64,000 nucleotides of DNA, taken from the NCBI RefSeq assembly GCF_005405905.1, contig NZ_BJHU01000021.1, positions 372,001 through 436,000 on the forward strand, given 5' to 3'. The notes beneath the pieces are model-generated. The model made no database searches. It was given only the letters and a program-made list of their open reading frames with translations, and had not been told where the DNA came from. Shown here piece by piece: positions 28,304 through 38,266 of this stretch. The position numbers were made by a program, and so were the translations under genes. The DNA comes from Acidovorax sp. NB1. GTDB taxonomy: Bacteria > Pseudomonadota > Gammaproteobacteria > Burkholderiales > Burkholderiaceae_C. Numbering within the stretch: position 1 is the stretch's first letter; each line of letters opens with the position of its first letter.

Positions 28304-29733
28304 ACCGCGCTCCCCTTCAGCGCCTTAAGCTCACTATTTTGTAGCATATCTACGACCTTGCCAGGCACGGCACCGATGGAGCCCGCACCCATGCACATCA
28401 CCACGTCGCCGTCCCTGGCGTTGTCGGCAATGGCCTGGGGCAGGTCGGCCACGTTGTCGATGAACACGGGCTCCACCCGGCCCGCCACGCGCAGCGCGCG
28501 CGCCAGCGACCGGCCATCGGCCGCCACTACCGGCGCTTCGCCTGCGGCATACACCTCGGTCAGCAGCACGGCGTCGGCGTTGCCGATGACCTTCACGAAA
28601 TCCTCGAAGCAGTCGCGCGTGCGGCTGTAGCGGTGCGGCTGGAAGGCCAGCACCAGACGGCGGCCTGGGAAGGCACCGCGAGCAGCGGCCAGCGTCGCGG
28701 CCATCTCCACCGGGTGGTGGCCGTAGTCGTCGATCACGGTGAACCGGCCGCCGTCCTTCGCGGGCAAATCGCCATAGCGCTGGAAGCGCCGGCCCACCCC
28801 CTTGAAGCCTGCGAGCGCGCGCTGCACGGCTTCGTCGGGGATGTTCAGCTCCACCGCCACGGCAATGGCCGAGAGTGCGTTGAGCACGTTGTGCTCGCCT
28901 GCGAGGTTGAGCACGATCTCCATGTCAGGCAGCGTGACACCATTGCGCCGCTGCACCGTGAAGCGCATCTGCCCCGCCTCGGCGCGCACGTTGATGGCCC
29001 GCACCTGGGCGTCTTCCGAGAAGCCGTAGCTGGTGATGGGGCAGGTCACGCTCTGCAGGATGTCGCGCACGGCCGGGCTGTCCACACACAGGATGGCCGT
29101 GCCGTAGAACGGCATGCGGTGCAGGAAATCGACAAACGCGCCCTTGAGCCGGCCAAAGTCGTGGCCGTAGGTCTCCATGTGGTCGGCGTCGATGTTGGTC
29201 ACCACGGCCATCACGGGCAGCAGGTTCAGGAACGACGCGTCAGATTCATCGGCCTCGACCACGATGTAGTCGCCGCTGCCCAGCTTGGCGTTGGCGCCCG
29301 CGCTGTTGAGCTTGCCGCCGATCACAAAGGTCGGGTCCAGACCCGCCTCGGCCAGCACGCTGGTCACGAGGCTGGTGGTGGTGGTCTTGCCATGCGTGCC
29401 CGCAATCGCGATGCCTTGCTTGAGGCGCATCAGCTCGGCCAGCATGAGGGCGCGCGGCACCACAGGGATCTTCTTCTCGCGGGCGGCCAGCACCTCGGGG
29501 TTGTCAGGCGTCACGGCGGTGGACGTGACCACTGCATCCGCGCCATCGATGTGCGCCGCCGCGTGGCCCAGGCAGGTCTTGATACCCAGGCCCTCCAGGC
29601 GGCGCAGCGTGGCGCTGTCGGCCAGGTCCGAGCCCGAGATGCGGTAGCCCAGGTTGAACAGCACTTCGGCAATGCCGCTCATGCCCGCACCGCCCAGGCC
29701 TACGAAGTGGATGTGTCGAATCGCGTGTTTCAT
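28300..29733 (-). CDS. murC: UDP-N-acetylmuramate--L-alanine ligase MurC
   Basis: MurC adds L-Ala to UDP-MurNAc. The 477-residue protein has the dinucleotide-like N-terminus [17 protein letters not shown], the ATP loop [14 protein letters not shown], and the central and C-terminal Mur ligase domains ([26 protein letters not shown]). The last residues ([16 protein letters not shown]) are coded by a stretch matching the dispersed repeat, so the C-terminus appears repeat-derived. It overlaps murG and ddl by 4 bp on each side. Confidence 0.97.
   Translation of the reverse strand: MKHAIRHIHFVGLGGAGMSGIAEVLFNLGYRISGSDLADSATLRRLEGLGIKTCLGHAAAHIDGADAVVTSTAVTPDNPEVLAAREKKIPVVPRALMLAELMRLKQGIAIAGTHGKTTTTSLVTSVLAEAGLDPTFVIGGKLNSAGANAKLGSGDYIVVEADESDASFLNLLPVMAVVTNIDADHMETYGHDFGRLKGAFVDFLHRMPFYGTAILCVDSPAVRDILQSVTCPITSYGFSEDAQVRAINVRAEAGQMRFTVQRRNGVTLPDMEIVLNLAGEHNVLNALSAIAVAVELNIPDEAVQRALAGFKGVGRRFQRYGDLPAKDGGRFTVIDDYGHHPVEMAATLAAARGAFPGRRLVLAFQPHRYSRTRDCFEDFVKVIGNADAVLLTEVYAAGEAPVVAADGRSLARALRVAGRVEPVFIDNVADLPQAIADNARDGDVVMCMGAGSIGAVPGKVVDMLQNSELKALKGSAV
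28328..28346 (-). repeat. Dispersed repeat family 1, partial copy at the murC 3' end
   Basis: On the minus strand TGCTACAAAATAGTGAGCT matches TGCTACAAAATAATGAGCT at 60022-60040 in 18 of 19 bases. It is read in the same frame as that copy (L-Q-N-x-E-L). Only the AT-rich left block is recognisable. Confidence 0.6.
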
Positions 29734-30797
29734 GGTTGGGCCAACTCCTCGCAGGCAGTCACCACTTCGCGGGTGGCGTTGATTTTTTGCATGTTTTTGG
29801 CCTTCTGCGCGCTATCCACGAGCGTGGAGCGCTCTAATTTCAATAGCATCTGCGACAGCCCTTCGGGCGTCAGGTCGCGTTGCTGCACCAGCCACCCGCC
29901 CCCGGCATCCACGAGGAACTGCGCGTTGGTGGTCTGGTGGTCGTCCACGGCCGAGGGGAAGGGCACAAAAATGGACGCGGCCCCCACAGCGGCAATTTCG
30001 GTCACGGTGCTGGCGCCCGCGCGGCAGACGATGACGTCGGCCGCCGCAAACGCGCTGGCCGTGTCGTCGATGAAAGGTGTCAACTCTGCCTCGACCCCGG
30101 CGGCGGCGTAGTTGGCGCGGAGCTGGTCGATCTGCGTGGCGCCGCTCTGGTGGATCACCTGCGGGCGCTGGTCGGCGGGCATCAGCGCCACGGCCTGCGG
30201 CACGATCTCGTTGAGCGCACGCGCGCCCAGGCTGCCCCCTACCACCAGCAGGCGCAGCGGGCCGGTGCGGCCCGCAAAGCGCTCGGCCGGGCCGGGCTGC
30301 TGCGTGAAGGCGGTGCGCAGCGGGTTGCCCACCCACTGCCCCTGCTTGAACACGTTGGGGAAGGCGGTGAACACGCGGTCGGCCACACCGGCCAGCACCT
30401 TGTTGGCCATGCCTGCCACCGAGTTCTGCTCGTGCAGCACCAGGGGCTTGCCCGCCAGCACGCCCATCATCCCGCCCGGAAAGGTGATGTAGCCGCCCAG
30501 GCCCACCACCACATCGGGTTTGACGCGCCGCACGACCTGCAGCGCCTGCCAGAACGCACGCAGCAGGCGCAGTGGCAGCAAGGCCAGCGTGACGAGGCCT
30601 TTGCCGCGCACGCCCGAGAAGTCGATGAGTTCCAGCGCAAAACCGTGCTGCGGCACGATGCGCGACTCCATGCTGCCGGGCGCGCCCAGCCAGTGCACGC
30701 GCCAGCCGCGCGCGCGCAGCTCTTCGGCCACAGCCAAGCCGGGGAAGATATGGCCGCCGGTACCACCAGCCATGATGAGGGCGGTCTTCTGCGTCAT
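29730..30797 (-). CDS. murG: UDP-N-acetylglucosamine--undecaprenyl-pyrophosphoryl-MurNAc-pentapeptide transferase MurG
   Basis: MurG transfers GlcNAc to lipid I to make lipid II on the inner face of the membrane. The 355-residue GT-B enzyme has the Gly loops [17 protein letters not shown] and [16 protein letters not shown] and the UDP-GlcNAc site [18 protein letters not shown] dispersed repeat copy codes the C-terminal helix region ([20 protein letters not shown], about 316-335). The gene overlaps ftsW and murC by 4 bp each. Confidence 0.97.
   Translation of the reverse strand: MTQKTALIMAGGTGGHIFPGLAVAEELRARGWRVHWLGAPGSMESRIVPQHGFALELIDFSGVRGKGLVTLALLPLRLLRAFWQALQVVRRVKPDVVVGLGGYITFPGGMMGVLAGKPLVLHEQNSVAGMANKVLAGVADRVFTAFPNVFKQGQWVGNPLRTAFTQQPGPAERFAGRTGPLRLLVVGGSLGARALNEIVPQAVALMPADQRPQVIHQSGATQIDQLRANYAAAGVEAELTPFIDDTASAFAAADVIVCRAGASTVTEIAAVGAASIFVPFPSAVDDHQTTNAQFLVDAGGGWLVQQRDLTPEGLSQMLLKLERSTLVDSAQKAKNMQKINATREVVTACEELAQP
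29792..29848 (-). repeat. Dispersed repeat family 1, copy inside murG
   Basis: On the minus strand TGCTATTGAAATTAGAGCGC is followed by CACGCT, then AGCGCGCAGAAGGCC and AAAAACATG. This is the full order AT-rich block, CGCT arm, AGCGC arm, GGCC, A-rich end. It has the gene's orientation and codes M-L-L-K-L-E-R. Confidence 0.65.
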
Positions 30798-32062
30798 ACC
30801 CGCCCCCCACGCATCAACAATTTATTCTCATAGTCCACCCGCAGCACCACCGCCAGCGCCACCAGATTCATCAGAATCGCCGAGCCGCCAAAGCTCATCA
30901 GCGGCAGCGTGAGCCCCTTGGTGGGCAAGGCGCCCAGGTTCACGCCCATGTTGATGAAAGCCTGGAAGCCGATCCAGATCGCCACGCCCTGCGCGACGAG
31001 GCCGGAGAACACGCGGTCCAGCGCAATGGCCTGGCGGCCGATGTGCATGATGCGGCGGATCATCCAGAAGAACAGCACGATGAGCGCCAGCACGCCCACC
31101 AGGCCAAACTCCTCGCCAATCACGGCGAGCAGGAAGTCGGTGTGGGCCTCGGGCAGCCAGTGCAGTTTTTCCACGCTGCCGCCCAGGCCCACGCCAAAAA
31201 TTTCGCCCCGCCCGATGGCGATCAGCGAGTGCGACAGCTGGTAGCCCTTGCCCAGCGCGTGCTGTTCGCTGAACGGATCGAGGTACGCAAACACGCGCTC
31301 GCGGCGCCAGGGGGAGCTGGCGATCATCAAGGCGAACGCACCCACCAGCACGCCCGCGATCAGGAAGAACATGCGGGCATTGACGCCGCCCAGGAACAGG
31401 ATGCCCATGGCGATCACGGCCACCACCATGAAGGCGCCCATGTCGGGCTCGGCCAGCAGCAGCACGCCCACAATGGCCACGGCCGCGCCCATGGGCAGCA
31501 CGGCGCGGAAGAAGCGTTCCTTCACTTCCATCTTGCGCACCATGTAGTCGGCGGCGTAGATGAGCACAGCAAACTTGGCCACCTCGGAGGGCTGGAAACC
31601 GATGGGCCCGATGGACAACCAGCGGCGCGCGCCATTGACCACCTTGCCCACGCCGGGGATCAGCACCGCCACCAGCAGCAGCAGCGCCACCACAAACAGC
31701 CAGGGCGCCACACGCTCCCACAGCAGCATGGGCACCTGGAACGCCAGCAGCGCCGCCACAAAACCCACCACCAGATACATCATGTGGCGGGTGAGGAAAT
31801 GGGTGGGCGCATAGTTGGCAAAGCGGGGGTTGTCCGGCATCGCGATCGACGCCGAATACACCATCACCAGCCCCCAGGCGAGCAGCGCCACCACCACCCA
31901 CAGCAGGGTCTGGTCAAAGCCCAGCACGCTGGCCGGCGTAGCAGACGACTGGCGGTACTCGGTGCCGCCCACACGCACGGGCAGCACATCGGCCGCCTTG
32001 CCGGGCAGGCCGCCAAACCAGCCGGTCAGGCGTTGCAAAAAGGAGCTGGCAGACGTGGTCAT
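30794..32062 (-). CDS. ftsW: Lipid II polymerase FtsW (SEDS family)
   Basis: FtsW polymerises lipid II at the septum together with FtsI. The 422-residue multi-pass membrane protein has about ten helices and the SEDS signatures [36 protein letters not shown] loop residues, and the late [17 protein letters not shown]. About 50 residues precede the first helix. Start and stop overlap murD and murG by 4 bp. Confidence 0.96.
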   Translation of the reverse strand: MTTSASSFLQRLTGWFGGLPGKAADVLPVRVGGTEYRQSSATPASVLGFDQTLLWVVVALLAWGLVMVYSASIAMPDNPRFANYAPTHFLTRHMMYLVVGFVAALLAFQVPMLLWERVAPWLFVVALLLLVAVLIPGVGKVVNGARRWLSIGPIGFQPSEVAKFAVLIYAADYMVRKMEVKERFFRAVLPMGAAVAIVGVLLLAEPDMGAFMVVAVIAMGILFLGGVNARMFFLIAGVLVGAFALMIASSPWRRERVFAYLDPFSEQHALGKGYQLSHSLIAIGRGEIFGVGLGGSVEKLHWLPEAHTDFLLAVIGEEFGLVGVLALIVLFFWMIRRIMHIGRQAIALDRVFSGLVAQGVAIWIGFQAFINMGVNLGALPTKGLTLPLMSFGGSAILMNLVALAVVLRVDYENKLLMRGGRV

Positions 32063-34062
32063 TGCATGCCCTCTGCCGACTGCCCAGCATCGTCGGCCAT
32101 CGTCCGCACGGTGTCGCAGAAGACCCGCGCACGGTGTTCGTAGTCCTTGAACATGTCGAAGCTGGCGCAGGCGGGCGACATCAGCACCGCGTCGCCCGCG
32201 TGGGCGCGCTGGGTGGCCAGCGCCACGGCCTCGGGCAGCGTGGGGGCGTCCAGCAGCGCCACGCCAGCGTCTTGCAGTGCGGTGCGGATCAGCGGTGCGT
32301 CGCGGCCGATCAGCACCACGGCGCGGGCATAGCGCGCCACGGGGGCGGCCAGCGGTGCAAAGTCCTGCCCCTTGCCCTCACCGCCCAGGATGACCACCAA
32401 GCGGCGCTCAGCGCCCAGCCCGACAAGGGCGGCCGCCGTGGCGCCCACGTTGGTGCCCTTGCTGTCGTCGAAATACTCCACCCCGTGGATGATGGCCACA
32501 GGCTCCACGCGGTGCGGCTCGCCCCGGTATTCGCGCAGACCGTACAGCATGGGTGCCAGCGGGCAACCGGTGGCCGACGCCAGGGCCAGCGCAGCCAGCG
32601 CGTTGGTGGCGTTGTGGCGCCCCCGGATACGCAGCGCGTCAGCAGGCATGAGGCGCTGGATGTGGAGGTCTTCCTCCACCTCATTGCGGCCGCGCTTGCG
32701 GGTTTCGTCGGCATCCATGGCGCGCACCAGCCAGGGCATGCCACTCACGACCTCGATGCCGAAGTCGCCCGGGCGCCGGGGCATGTCGGCGCCGAAGGTG
32801 ATGTGGGCACGCACCTGCGGTTTTTGCAGCTTGACCTTGACGGGCGGGGGCAGCATGCCCATCACGGCGCTGTCTTCGCGGTTCAGGACCATGAGCCCGA
32901 TCTGGCCGAAGATGCGGGCCTTGGCTGCGGCATAGGCCTCGATGCTGCCGTGCCAGTCCAGGTGGTCCTGGGTGATATTGAGCACGGTGGCGGCCGTGGG
33001 CTCGAAACCGGTGACGCCGTCGAGCTGGAAGCTCGACAACTCCAGCACCCACACCTCAGGCAGCGTGTCGGCGTCCAGGTGCGTGGCCAGCGTGTCCAGC
33101 AGCGTGGGCCCGATGTTGCCCGCCACCGCCACGCTTTTACCAGCGCGCTCCACCAGTTGGCCGGTGAGCGATGTCACGGTGGTTTTGCCATTGGTGCCGG
33201 TGACGGCCAGCACCGCAGGTGCATACGCATGCGAGGCGCGCAGCGCTGCCAGTGCATCGGAATACAAGCTTAATTCGCCCCCTGCGCACACCCCGCTTGC
33301 CACCGCCGCTTCCAAAACAGGAGCAACCTGCTGCGGACTCAGCCCCGGCGAGCGGTAGACGGCCTGCAGGTTCTGCCCCACCACCAGGCTGGCATCGAAG
33401 GCGCCCGCCACAAAGCGGACCTGGGGCATCTCTTGCTGCAGCGCGGGCAGTTGTGGCGGGGTGGCACGGGTGTCGGCCACGGTGACCTCGGCCCCGCAGC
33501 GCACACACCAGCGCGCCATGGCCATGCCCGAGGCACCCAGGCCCAGGATGAGGATGTTCTGGCCTTGCAGCAACTGGGCCATGGCCTCTACGGGGCTGAC
33601 CAGGGGTTCTGCGGGCGAGGCGTCTTCCTCCAAATCCGCGTCTTGCACGACATCGGGCTCGGTAGGGGCGGGCCCTTCGGGCGCCGCCACCTCGGCAAAA
33701 ATCTGGGCCACAAAATCGGCGGCGGCCTTGGCGGCCGAGACGGCTGGCACAGCCTCAGGGTTCCAGGCGGTGCCGGGGGTTGGGGCCGCAGCGGCATGGG
33801 CATCGGTGGCGGGCGCTGGGGCCTCGGCCTCGGAAGAAACCGTCATTTCGGGCGCGGCCTCTTCCGACTGGCCCATGTCCACGTTGGCATCACCATCCGT
33901 ATCGGCGACCGGAGCAGCAGACGACCCAGACAAAACCACCTCATCAGGCACGGGCCCGGCGCTTGCAGCGCTGGGCGCGCCCACCCCCAGCCCCGCCTCG
34001 GTCGGCGTGGCCTCGGGCACACCCGGGGTGCCAGAGAGGGTGGAAGGATCGTTCGGATTCAT
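32059..34062 (-). CDS. murD: UDP-N-acetylmuramoyl-L-alanine--D-glutamate ligase MurD with long N-terminal extension
   Basis: MurD adds D-Glu to UDP-MurNAc-L-Ala. The catalytic part begins near residue 161 ([19 protein letters not shown]) and has the ATP loop [16 protein letters not shown] and later phrases [14 protein letters not shown] and [16 protein letters not shown]. It is preceded by about 160 residues very rich in Ala, Pro, Glu and Asp. ATG 34062 overlaps the mraY stop (ATGA), as elsewhere in this cluster, so the 667-residue form is likely. An internal ATG at 33582 would give a normal-size 507-residue MurD. The extension looks disordered and its role is unknown. Confidence 0.93.
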   Translation of the reverse strand: MNPNDPSTLSGTPGVPEATPTEAGLGVGAPSAASAGPVPDEVVLSGSSAAPVADTDGDANVDMGQSEEAAPEMTVSSEAEAPAPATDAHAAAAPTPGTAWNPEAVPAVSAAKAAADFVAQIFAEVAAPEGPAPTEPDVVQDADLEEDASPAEPLVSPVEAMAQLLQGQNILILGLGASGMAMARWCVRCGAEVTVADTRATPPQLPALQQEMPQVRFVAGAFDASLVVGQNLQAVYRSPGLSPQQVAPVLEAAVASGVCAGGELSLYSDALAALRASHAYAPAVLAVTGTNGKTTVTSLTGQLVERAGKSVAVAGNIGPTLLDTLATHLDADTLPEVWVLELSSFQLDGVTGFEPTAATVLNITQDHLDWHGSIEAYAAAKARIFGQIGLMVLNREDSAVMGMLPPPVKVKLQKPQVRAHITFGADMPRRPGDFGIEVVSGMPWLVRAMDADETRKRGRNEVEEDLHIQRLMPADALRIRGRHNATNALAALALASATGCPLAPMLYGLREYRGEPHRVEPVAIIHGVEYFDDSKGTNVGATAAALVGLGAERRLVVILGGEGKGQDFAPLAAPVARYARAVVLIGRDAPLIRTALQDAGVALLDAPTLPEAVALATQRAHAGDAVLMSPACASFDMFKDYEHRARVFCDTVRTMADDAGQSAEGMQ

Positions 34063-35237
34063 CGCAGTTTCAGGGTGGACAGGCCAATCAGGCACAGCAG
34101 CATGGTGATGATCCAGAAGCGCACGACGACCTGCGTTTCCTTCCAGCCGCTCTTTTCGAAATGGTGGTGCAGCGGCGCCATCTTCAGCAGACGGCGGCCT
34201 TCCCCGTAGCGCTTCTTGGTGTACTTGAACCAGGTCACCTGGAGCATCACCGACAGGGCCTCGACCACGAAGATGCCGCCCATGATGGCCAGCACGATCT
34301 CTTGCCGCACGATCACGGCGATGGTGCCCAGTGCGCCCCCCAGCGCCAGTGCGCCTACGTCGCCCATGAACACCTGCGCAGGGTGGGCGTTGAACCACAG
34401 GAAGGCCAGGCCCGCGCCGGCCATGGCCGCGCAGAAGATCAGCAGCTCGCCCGAGCCGGGGATGTGCGGGAAGAACAGGTATTTGGAGTACACCGAGCTT
34501 CCGGTGACATAGGCGAACACGCCCAGAGCCGAACCCACCATCACCACGGGCATGATGGCCAGGCCGTCCAGACCGTCGGTCAGGTTCACTGCGTTGCTCG
34601 AACCCACGATGACCAGGTAGGTCAGGACCACAAAGCCCAGCACGCCCAGCGGGTAGCTGATCTCCTTGAAGAAGGGCAACTGCAGCCCGGCCTTGGGCGG
34701 CAGGTCGAGCGAAAAGCCGGACTGCACCCACGCCACGAACAGCTCCCACACCTTGGCGTTGGAGCTTTCGGAAATGCTGAACGCCAGGTACAGCGCGGCC
34801 ACCAAGCCGATGATGGACTGCCAGAAATACTTCTCGCGCGAGCGCATGCCCTCGGGGTCCTTGTTGACCACCTTGCGCCAGTCATCCACCCAGCCGATGG
34901 CGCCAAAGCCCAGCGTGACGATGAGCACGATCCAAACGAAGCGGTTGGACAGGTCGAACCACAGCAGGGTCGAGATCGCGATCGACAGCAGGATCAGCAC
35001 GCCGCCCATGGTGGGCGTGCCACTCTTGGACAGGTGCGACTGCATGGCATAGCCCCGGATGGGCTGGCCGATCTTGAGCGAGGTGAGGATGCGGATCACC
35101 TTGGGGCCCGCCACTAGGCCGATGAGCAGCGCCGTCATGGCCGCCATCACCGCACGGAAGGTGAGGTACTGGAACACGCGGAAAAAGCCGAATTCGGGCG
35201 ACAGCCCCTGCAGCCATTGCGAGAGCATCAGCAGCAT
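34059..35237 (-). CDS. mraY: Phospho-N-acetylmuramoyl-pentapeptide-transferase MraY
   Basis: MraY transfers phospho-MurNAc-pentapeptide to undecaprenyl phosphate, forming lipid I. The 392-residue protein has about ten membrane helices. The Asp-rich catalytic phrases are [29 protein letters not shown] and [15 protein letters not shown], and the late loop [16 protein letters not shown] is present. The start lies 39 bp after murF. The stop overlaps murD. Confidence 0.97.
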   Translation of the reverse strand: MLLMLSQWLQGLSPEFGFFRVFQYLTFRAVMAAMTALLIGLVAGPKVIRILTSLKIGQPIRGYAMQSHLSKSGTPTMGGVLILLSIAISTLLWFDLSNRFVWIVLIVTLGFGAIGWVDDWRKVVNKDPEGMRSREKYFWQSIIGLVAALYLAFSISESSNAKVWELFVAWVQSGFSLDLPPKAGLQLPFFKEISYPLGVLGFVVLTYLVIVGSSNAVNLTDGLDGLAIMPVVMVGSALGVFAYVTGSSVYSKYLFFPHIPGSGELLIFCAAMAGAGLAFLWFNAHPAQVFMGDVGALALGGALGTIAVIVRQEIVLAIMGGIFVVEALSVMLQVTWFKYTKKRYGEGRRLLKMAPLHHHFEKSGWKETQVVVRFWIITMLLCLIGLSTLKLR

Positions 35238-35276
35238 GGGGTACCTCCGACCAAGGCAGGCACCACGCGGGCAAGG

Positions 35277-36761
35277 TCAATGTGTTGCGCCATGGGGTCC
35301 CTCCGGTGATTCCATCTTCTTTTGTTGTTGTTCTGCGGGTGGTGCAGCAGCGGCAATGGCCCCCACCACCTGTTCCATCTTCATGAATCGCGATCCCTTG
35401 ACCAGCACGCTGCCCACCGTGGGCAGGGCCTGGCGCACCGCATCCAGCAGTGCACCCATATCGTTGAAATGTCGGGCAACACCCCCCTGCCCGTCGCCAT
35501 AGGCCGAAGCCGCGTGCACCGACTGTGCGCCCAACGCAAACAGCAGGGGAATACCCGCCGCGCGGGCCAGCGCTCCGGCTTCAGCATGGAACTGCGGCCC
35601 CTGATCGCCCACTTCGCCCATGTCGCCCATGACCAGCAGTTGCGGGCCGGGCAGTTCGGCCAGCACATCGATGGCGGCGTGCATGGAGTCGGGGTTGGCG
35701 TTGTAGGTATCGTCCACCACCGTGACCTCGCGGTCCGCCACCGCCACGCTGAAAGCGCGCGAGCGGCCCTTGACGGGCGTGAAGTCGCGCAGCCCCTGGG
35801 CGATGGCGGCCAGCGGCGCGCCTGCGGCCAGCGCGCAGGCGGTGGCTGCCAGGGCATTGGTCACGTTGTGGCGACCCGCAATGTGCAGGCGCGTGACGAC
35901 CTCGCCCCGGGGCGTGGCCAGGGCCACGGTCCAGGCGCCGCGCTCCCACGCGGCGCGTGTGCAGCGGACATCGCCGCCCTCGCCAAACGTGAGCGTGCGG
36001 CGGCCCGGCTGGGCCAGTGCCAGCGACTGCCACAGGCCCGTGTAGGCATCGCCCGCCGGGAACACCGCCACGCCATCGGCGGGCAGGCTGGCAAACACCG
36101 AACCGTTCTCGCGCGCCACGGCCTCCACGGTGTGCATGAACTCCAGGTGCTCACGCTGCGCGTTGTTGACCAGGGCCACCGTGGGCTGGGCCATGGCAGC
36201 CAGCGTGGCGATTTCACCCGGGTGATTCATGCCCATCTCGATCACGGCGGCGCGGTGTGCGGGTGTGAGACGCAGCAGCATCAACGGCACGCCGATGTCG
36301 TTGTTGAAATTGCCCTGCGTGGCAAACGCGCGCTCTTCGTTCGGGCCCTGCCAGGCGCGCAGGATGGACGCGATCATCTGCGTCACCGTGGTCTTGCCGT
36401 TGCTGCCCGTCACGCCGATCAGCGGCAGGTGGAATTGCGCGCGCCAGCCGGTGGCCAGCGCCCCCAGAGCGGCGAGGCTGTCGGGCACCTCGATGCCCGG
36501 CAGGCCCACAGCGGCCAGGCCGCTATGGGCAAGGGCCGCTGCGGCGCCCCCGGCGCGTGCGTCGGCCAGGAAGGCATTGGCATCAAAACGTTCGCCTTTG
36601 AGGGCCACAAACAGGTCGCCCGCCTGCAGGGTGCGGGTGTCGGTGTGCACACGGGCCAGGGGCGTGCTGCCCTCGCCCACCAGGCGCGCGGCGGGGATCT
36701 GCGGCTGCAGCAGCGCCAAGGCCTGCTGCAGGGTGAGCATGGTGCCAGGGGTGGCGCTCAT
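35277..36761 (-). CDS. murF: UDP-N-acetylmuramoyl-tripeptide--D-alanyl-D-alanine ligase MurF
   Basis: MurF adds D-Ala-D-Ala to the cytoplasmic precursor. The 494-residue protein shows the Mur ligase order: substrate domain, ATP loop GVTGSNGKTTVTQMIA, central phrase RAAVIEMGMNHPGEIA, and C-terminal domain with VVDDTYNANPDSMHAAID. The ATG overlaps the murE stop. A second Met (residue 8, MLTLQQALALL) is a possible alternative start. Confidence 0.96.
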   Translation of the reverse strand: MSATPGTMLTLQQALALLQPQIPAARLVGEGSTPLARVHTDTRTLQAGDLFVALKGERFDANAFLADARAGGAAAALAHSGLAAVGLPGIEVPDSLAALGALATGWRAQFHLPLIGVTGSNGKTTVTQMIASILRAWQGPNEERAFATQGNFNNDIGVPLMLLRLTPAHRAAVIEMGMNHPGEIATLAAMAQPTVALVNNAQREHLEFMHTVEAVARENGSVFASLPADGVAVFPAGDAYTGLWQSLALAQPGRRTLTFGEGGDVRCTRAAWERGAWTVALATPRGEVVTRLHIAGRHNVTNALAATACALAAGAPLAAIAQGLRDFTPVKGRSRAFSVAVADREVTVVDDTYNANPDSMHAAIDVLAELPGPQLLVMGDMGEVGDQGPQFHAEAGALARAAGIPLLFALGAQSVHAASAYGDGQGGVARHFNDMGALLDAVRQALPTVGSVLVKGSRFMKMEQVVGAIAAAAPPAEQQQKKMESPEGPHGATH

Positions 36762-38266
36762 GGGTGGGCTCCTCGGGCCTGCAGCGCACCGAGCGCATGG
36801 GCCATGTCGGAGAACGGCTGGTGCACACCCGCTGTCTCCTGGGTGTTTTCATGGCCCTTGCCAGCGATCAGCACCACATCGGCGGGGGCGGCTTCGGCCA
36901 CGGCCAGAGCGATGGCGGCAGCGCGGTTGGGCTCGGCCCGCACAGCAGTGCTGGCGATGGTGCCTTGCAGGATCTGGTGCAGGATGGCGGCGGGGTCTTC
37001 GCTGCGCGGGTTGTCGCTGGTCACGACCACCTGGTCGGCCTGCTGCTGCGCCACGGCACCCATCAGCGGGCGCTTGCCCGCATCGCGGTCGCCGCCGCAG
37101 CCAAACACGCACCACAGCTGCCCACCGCGCTCGGCAGCGATGGGGCGCAGCGCTTGCAGGGCTTTGTCCAGGGCGTCGGGCGTGTGGGCGTAGTCCACAG
37201 CCACCAGGGGCTGGCCGCTTTGGTGGATCTGCTCCATGCGGCCCGGCACGGGCGAGAGCTGGGCACAGGCATACAGCGCGTGCTCCAGCGGCACGCCCAG
37301 CGCGCGCAACCCCGCCAGCACACCCAGCAGGTTGGAAACGTTGTACAGACCGATCACGCGCGTCTGCAGCACATGCGCCTGCACGCCTTCGGCCACGGTA
37401 AAGCGCAGGCCGCCTTCGCCCATGCCAATGTCGCGCGCCGCCAGCCGGGCGGGGCCGGTGATGGAGACGCTCCACAGGTCCAGGTGGCGCCCCGCCAGTG
37501 CCGCGTGCAGCTCGGCCCCACGTACATCGTCGATGTTGACCACGGCGGCCTGTAGCCCGGGCCAGTCGAACAACATGCTCTTGGCCTGCCAATAGGCCGC
37601 CATGCCCGCGTGGTAATCCAGGTGGTCTTGCGTGAAGTTGGTGAACAGCGCCACCCGGATGCGGGTGCCTGCCATGCGGTGTTCGGCCAGGCCGATGGAC
37701 GAGGCTTCAATGGCGCAGGCGCCACGGCCTGCATCGGCAAACTGCCGGAACGCACGCTGCAGGCGGACCGGGTCGGGCGTGGTCATGCCCGTGCTGGTCA
37801 GCGCGGGGGGCGTTCCCATGCCCAAAGTGCCTACCAGCGCGCAACCATCCTGCCCATAAAGCTCATTTTTCGATAGCACATTGAGTGCTTCGGCCAGCCA
37901 CCAACTGGTGCTGGTTTTGCCATTAGTGCCTGTCACGGCCAGCACGTCCAGACCCTGCGTGGGGTGTTCGAACCAGTCGGCAGCGATCAGGCCCGTGGCG
38001 GCCTTCAGTCCGTGCAGTGCGGCCACAGGCAGGCCAGACAGCGCAAACGCTTCGGCGCCTTCATGCTCCACCAGGCAAGCCACGGCCCCGCGTGCGATCG
38101 CATCGCCAATGTGCGCGCGGCCATCGGTGGCGGCACCGGGCCAGGCAATGAAACCATCGCCCGGGCGGATCTGGCGGCTGTCGGTCTGCAGCGTGCCCGT
38201 GACGCGCTCGCGCAGCCAGGCCACTGCGTCATGCACCGAGGTGAGCAAGGGCAGCGCCAGCGTCAT
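36758..38266 (-). CDS. murE: UDP-N-acetylmuramoyl-L-alanyl-D-glutamate--2,6-diaminopimelate ligase MurE
   Basis: MurE adds meso-diaminopimelate to the stem peptide. The 502-residue protein has the ATP loop [19 protein letters not shown], the phrase FTNFTQDHLDYHAGM with the expected catalytic region, and the DAP-specificity motif TSDNPRSEDPAAIL (DNPR). ATG 38266 overlaps the ftsI stop. The segment NVLSKNELYGQDG between the ATP loop and CALVGTLG is coded by a dispersed repeat copy and is longer than I would expect from other MurE proteins. Confidence 0.97.
   Translation of the reverse strand: MTLALPLLTSVHDAVAWLRERVTGTLQTDSRQIRPGDGFIAWPGAATDGRAHIGDAIARGAVACLVEHEGAEAFALSGLPVAALHGLKAATGLIAADWFEHPTQGLDVLAVTGTNGKTSTSWWLAEALNVLSKNELYGQDGCALVGTLGMGTPPALTSTGMTTPDPVRLQRAFRQFADAGRGACAIEASSIGLAEHRMAGTRIRVALFTNFTQDHLDYHAGMAAYWQAKSMLFDWPGLQAAVVNIDDVRGAELHAALAGRHLDLWSVSITGPARLAARDIGMGEGGLRFTVAEGVQAHVLQTRVIGLYNVSNLLGVLAGLRALGVPLEHALYACAQLSPVPGRMEQIHQSGQPLVAVDYAHTPDALDKALQALRPIAAERGGQLWCVFGCGGDRDAGKRPLMGAVAQQQADQVVVTSDNPRSEDPAAILHQILQGTIASTAVRAEPNRAAAIALAVAEAAPADVVLIAGKGHENTQETAGVHQPFSDMAHALGALQARGAHP
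37815..37878 (-). repeat. Dispersed repeat family 1, copy inside murE
   Basis: On the minus strand TGCTATCGAAAAATGAGCT (37860-37878) matches the block at 60022-60040 in 15 of 19 bases. It is followed by a GC arm and GCGC..GGC. It is read in the frame that gives V-L-S-K-N-E-L and lies in the gene's orientation. The left end is approximate. Confidence 0.55.

Noticed and set aside
33265..33330. AT-rich patch in murD considered as a repeat copy
   Set aside because: The peptide ([17 protein letters not shown]) fits ordinary MurD sequence and the repeat block order is absent.
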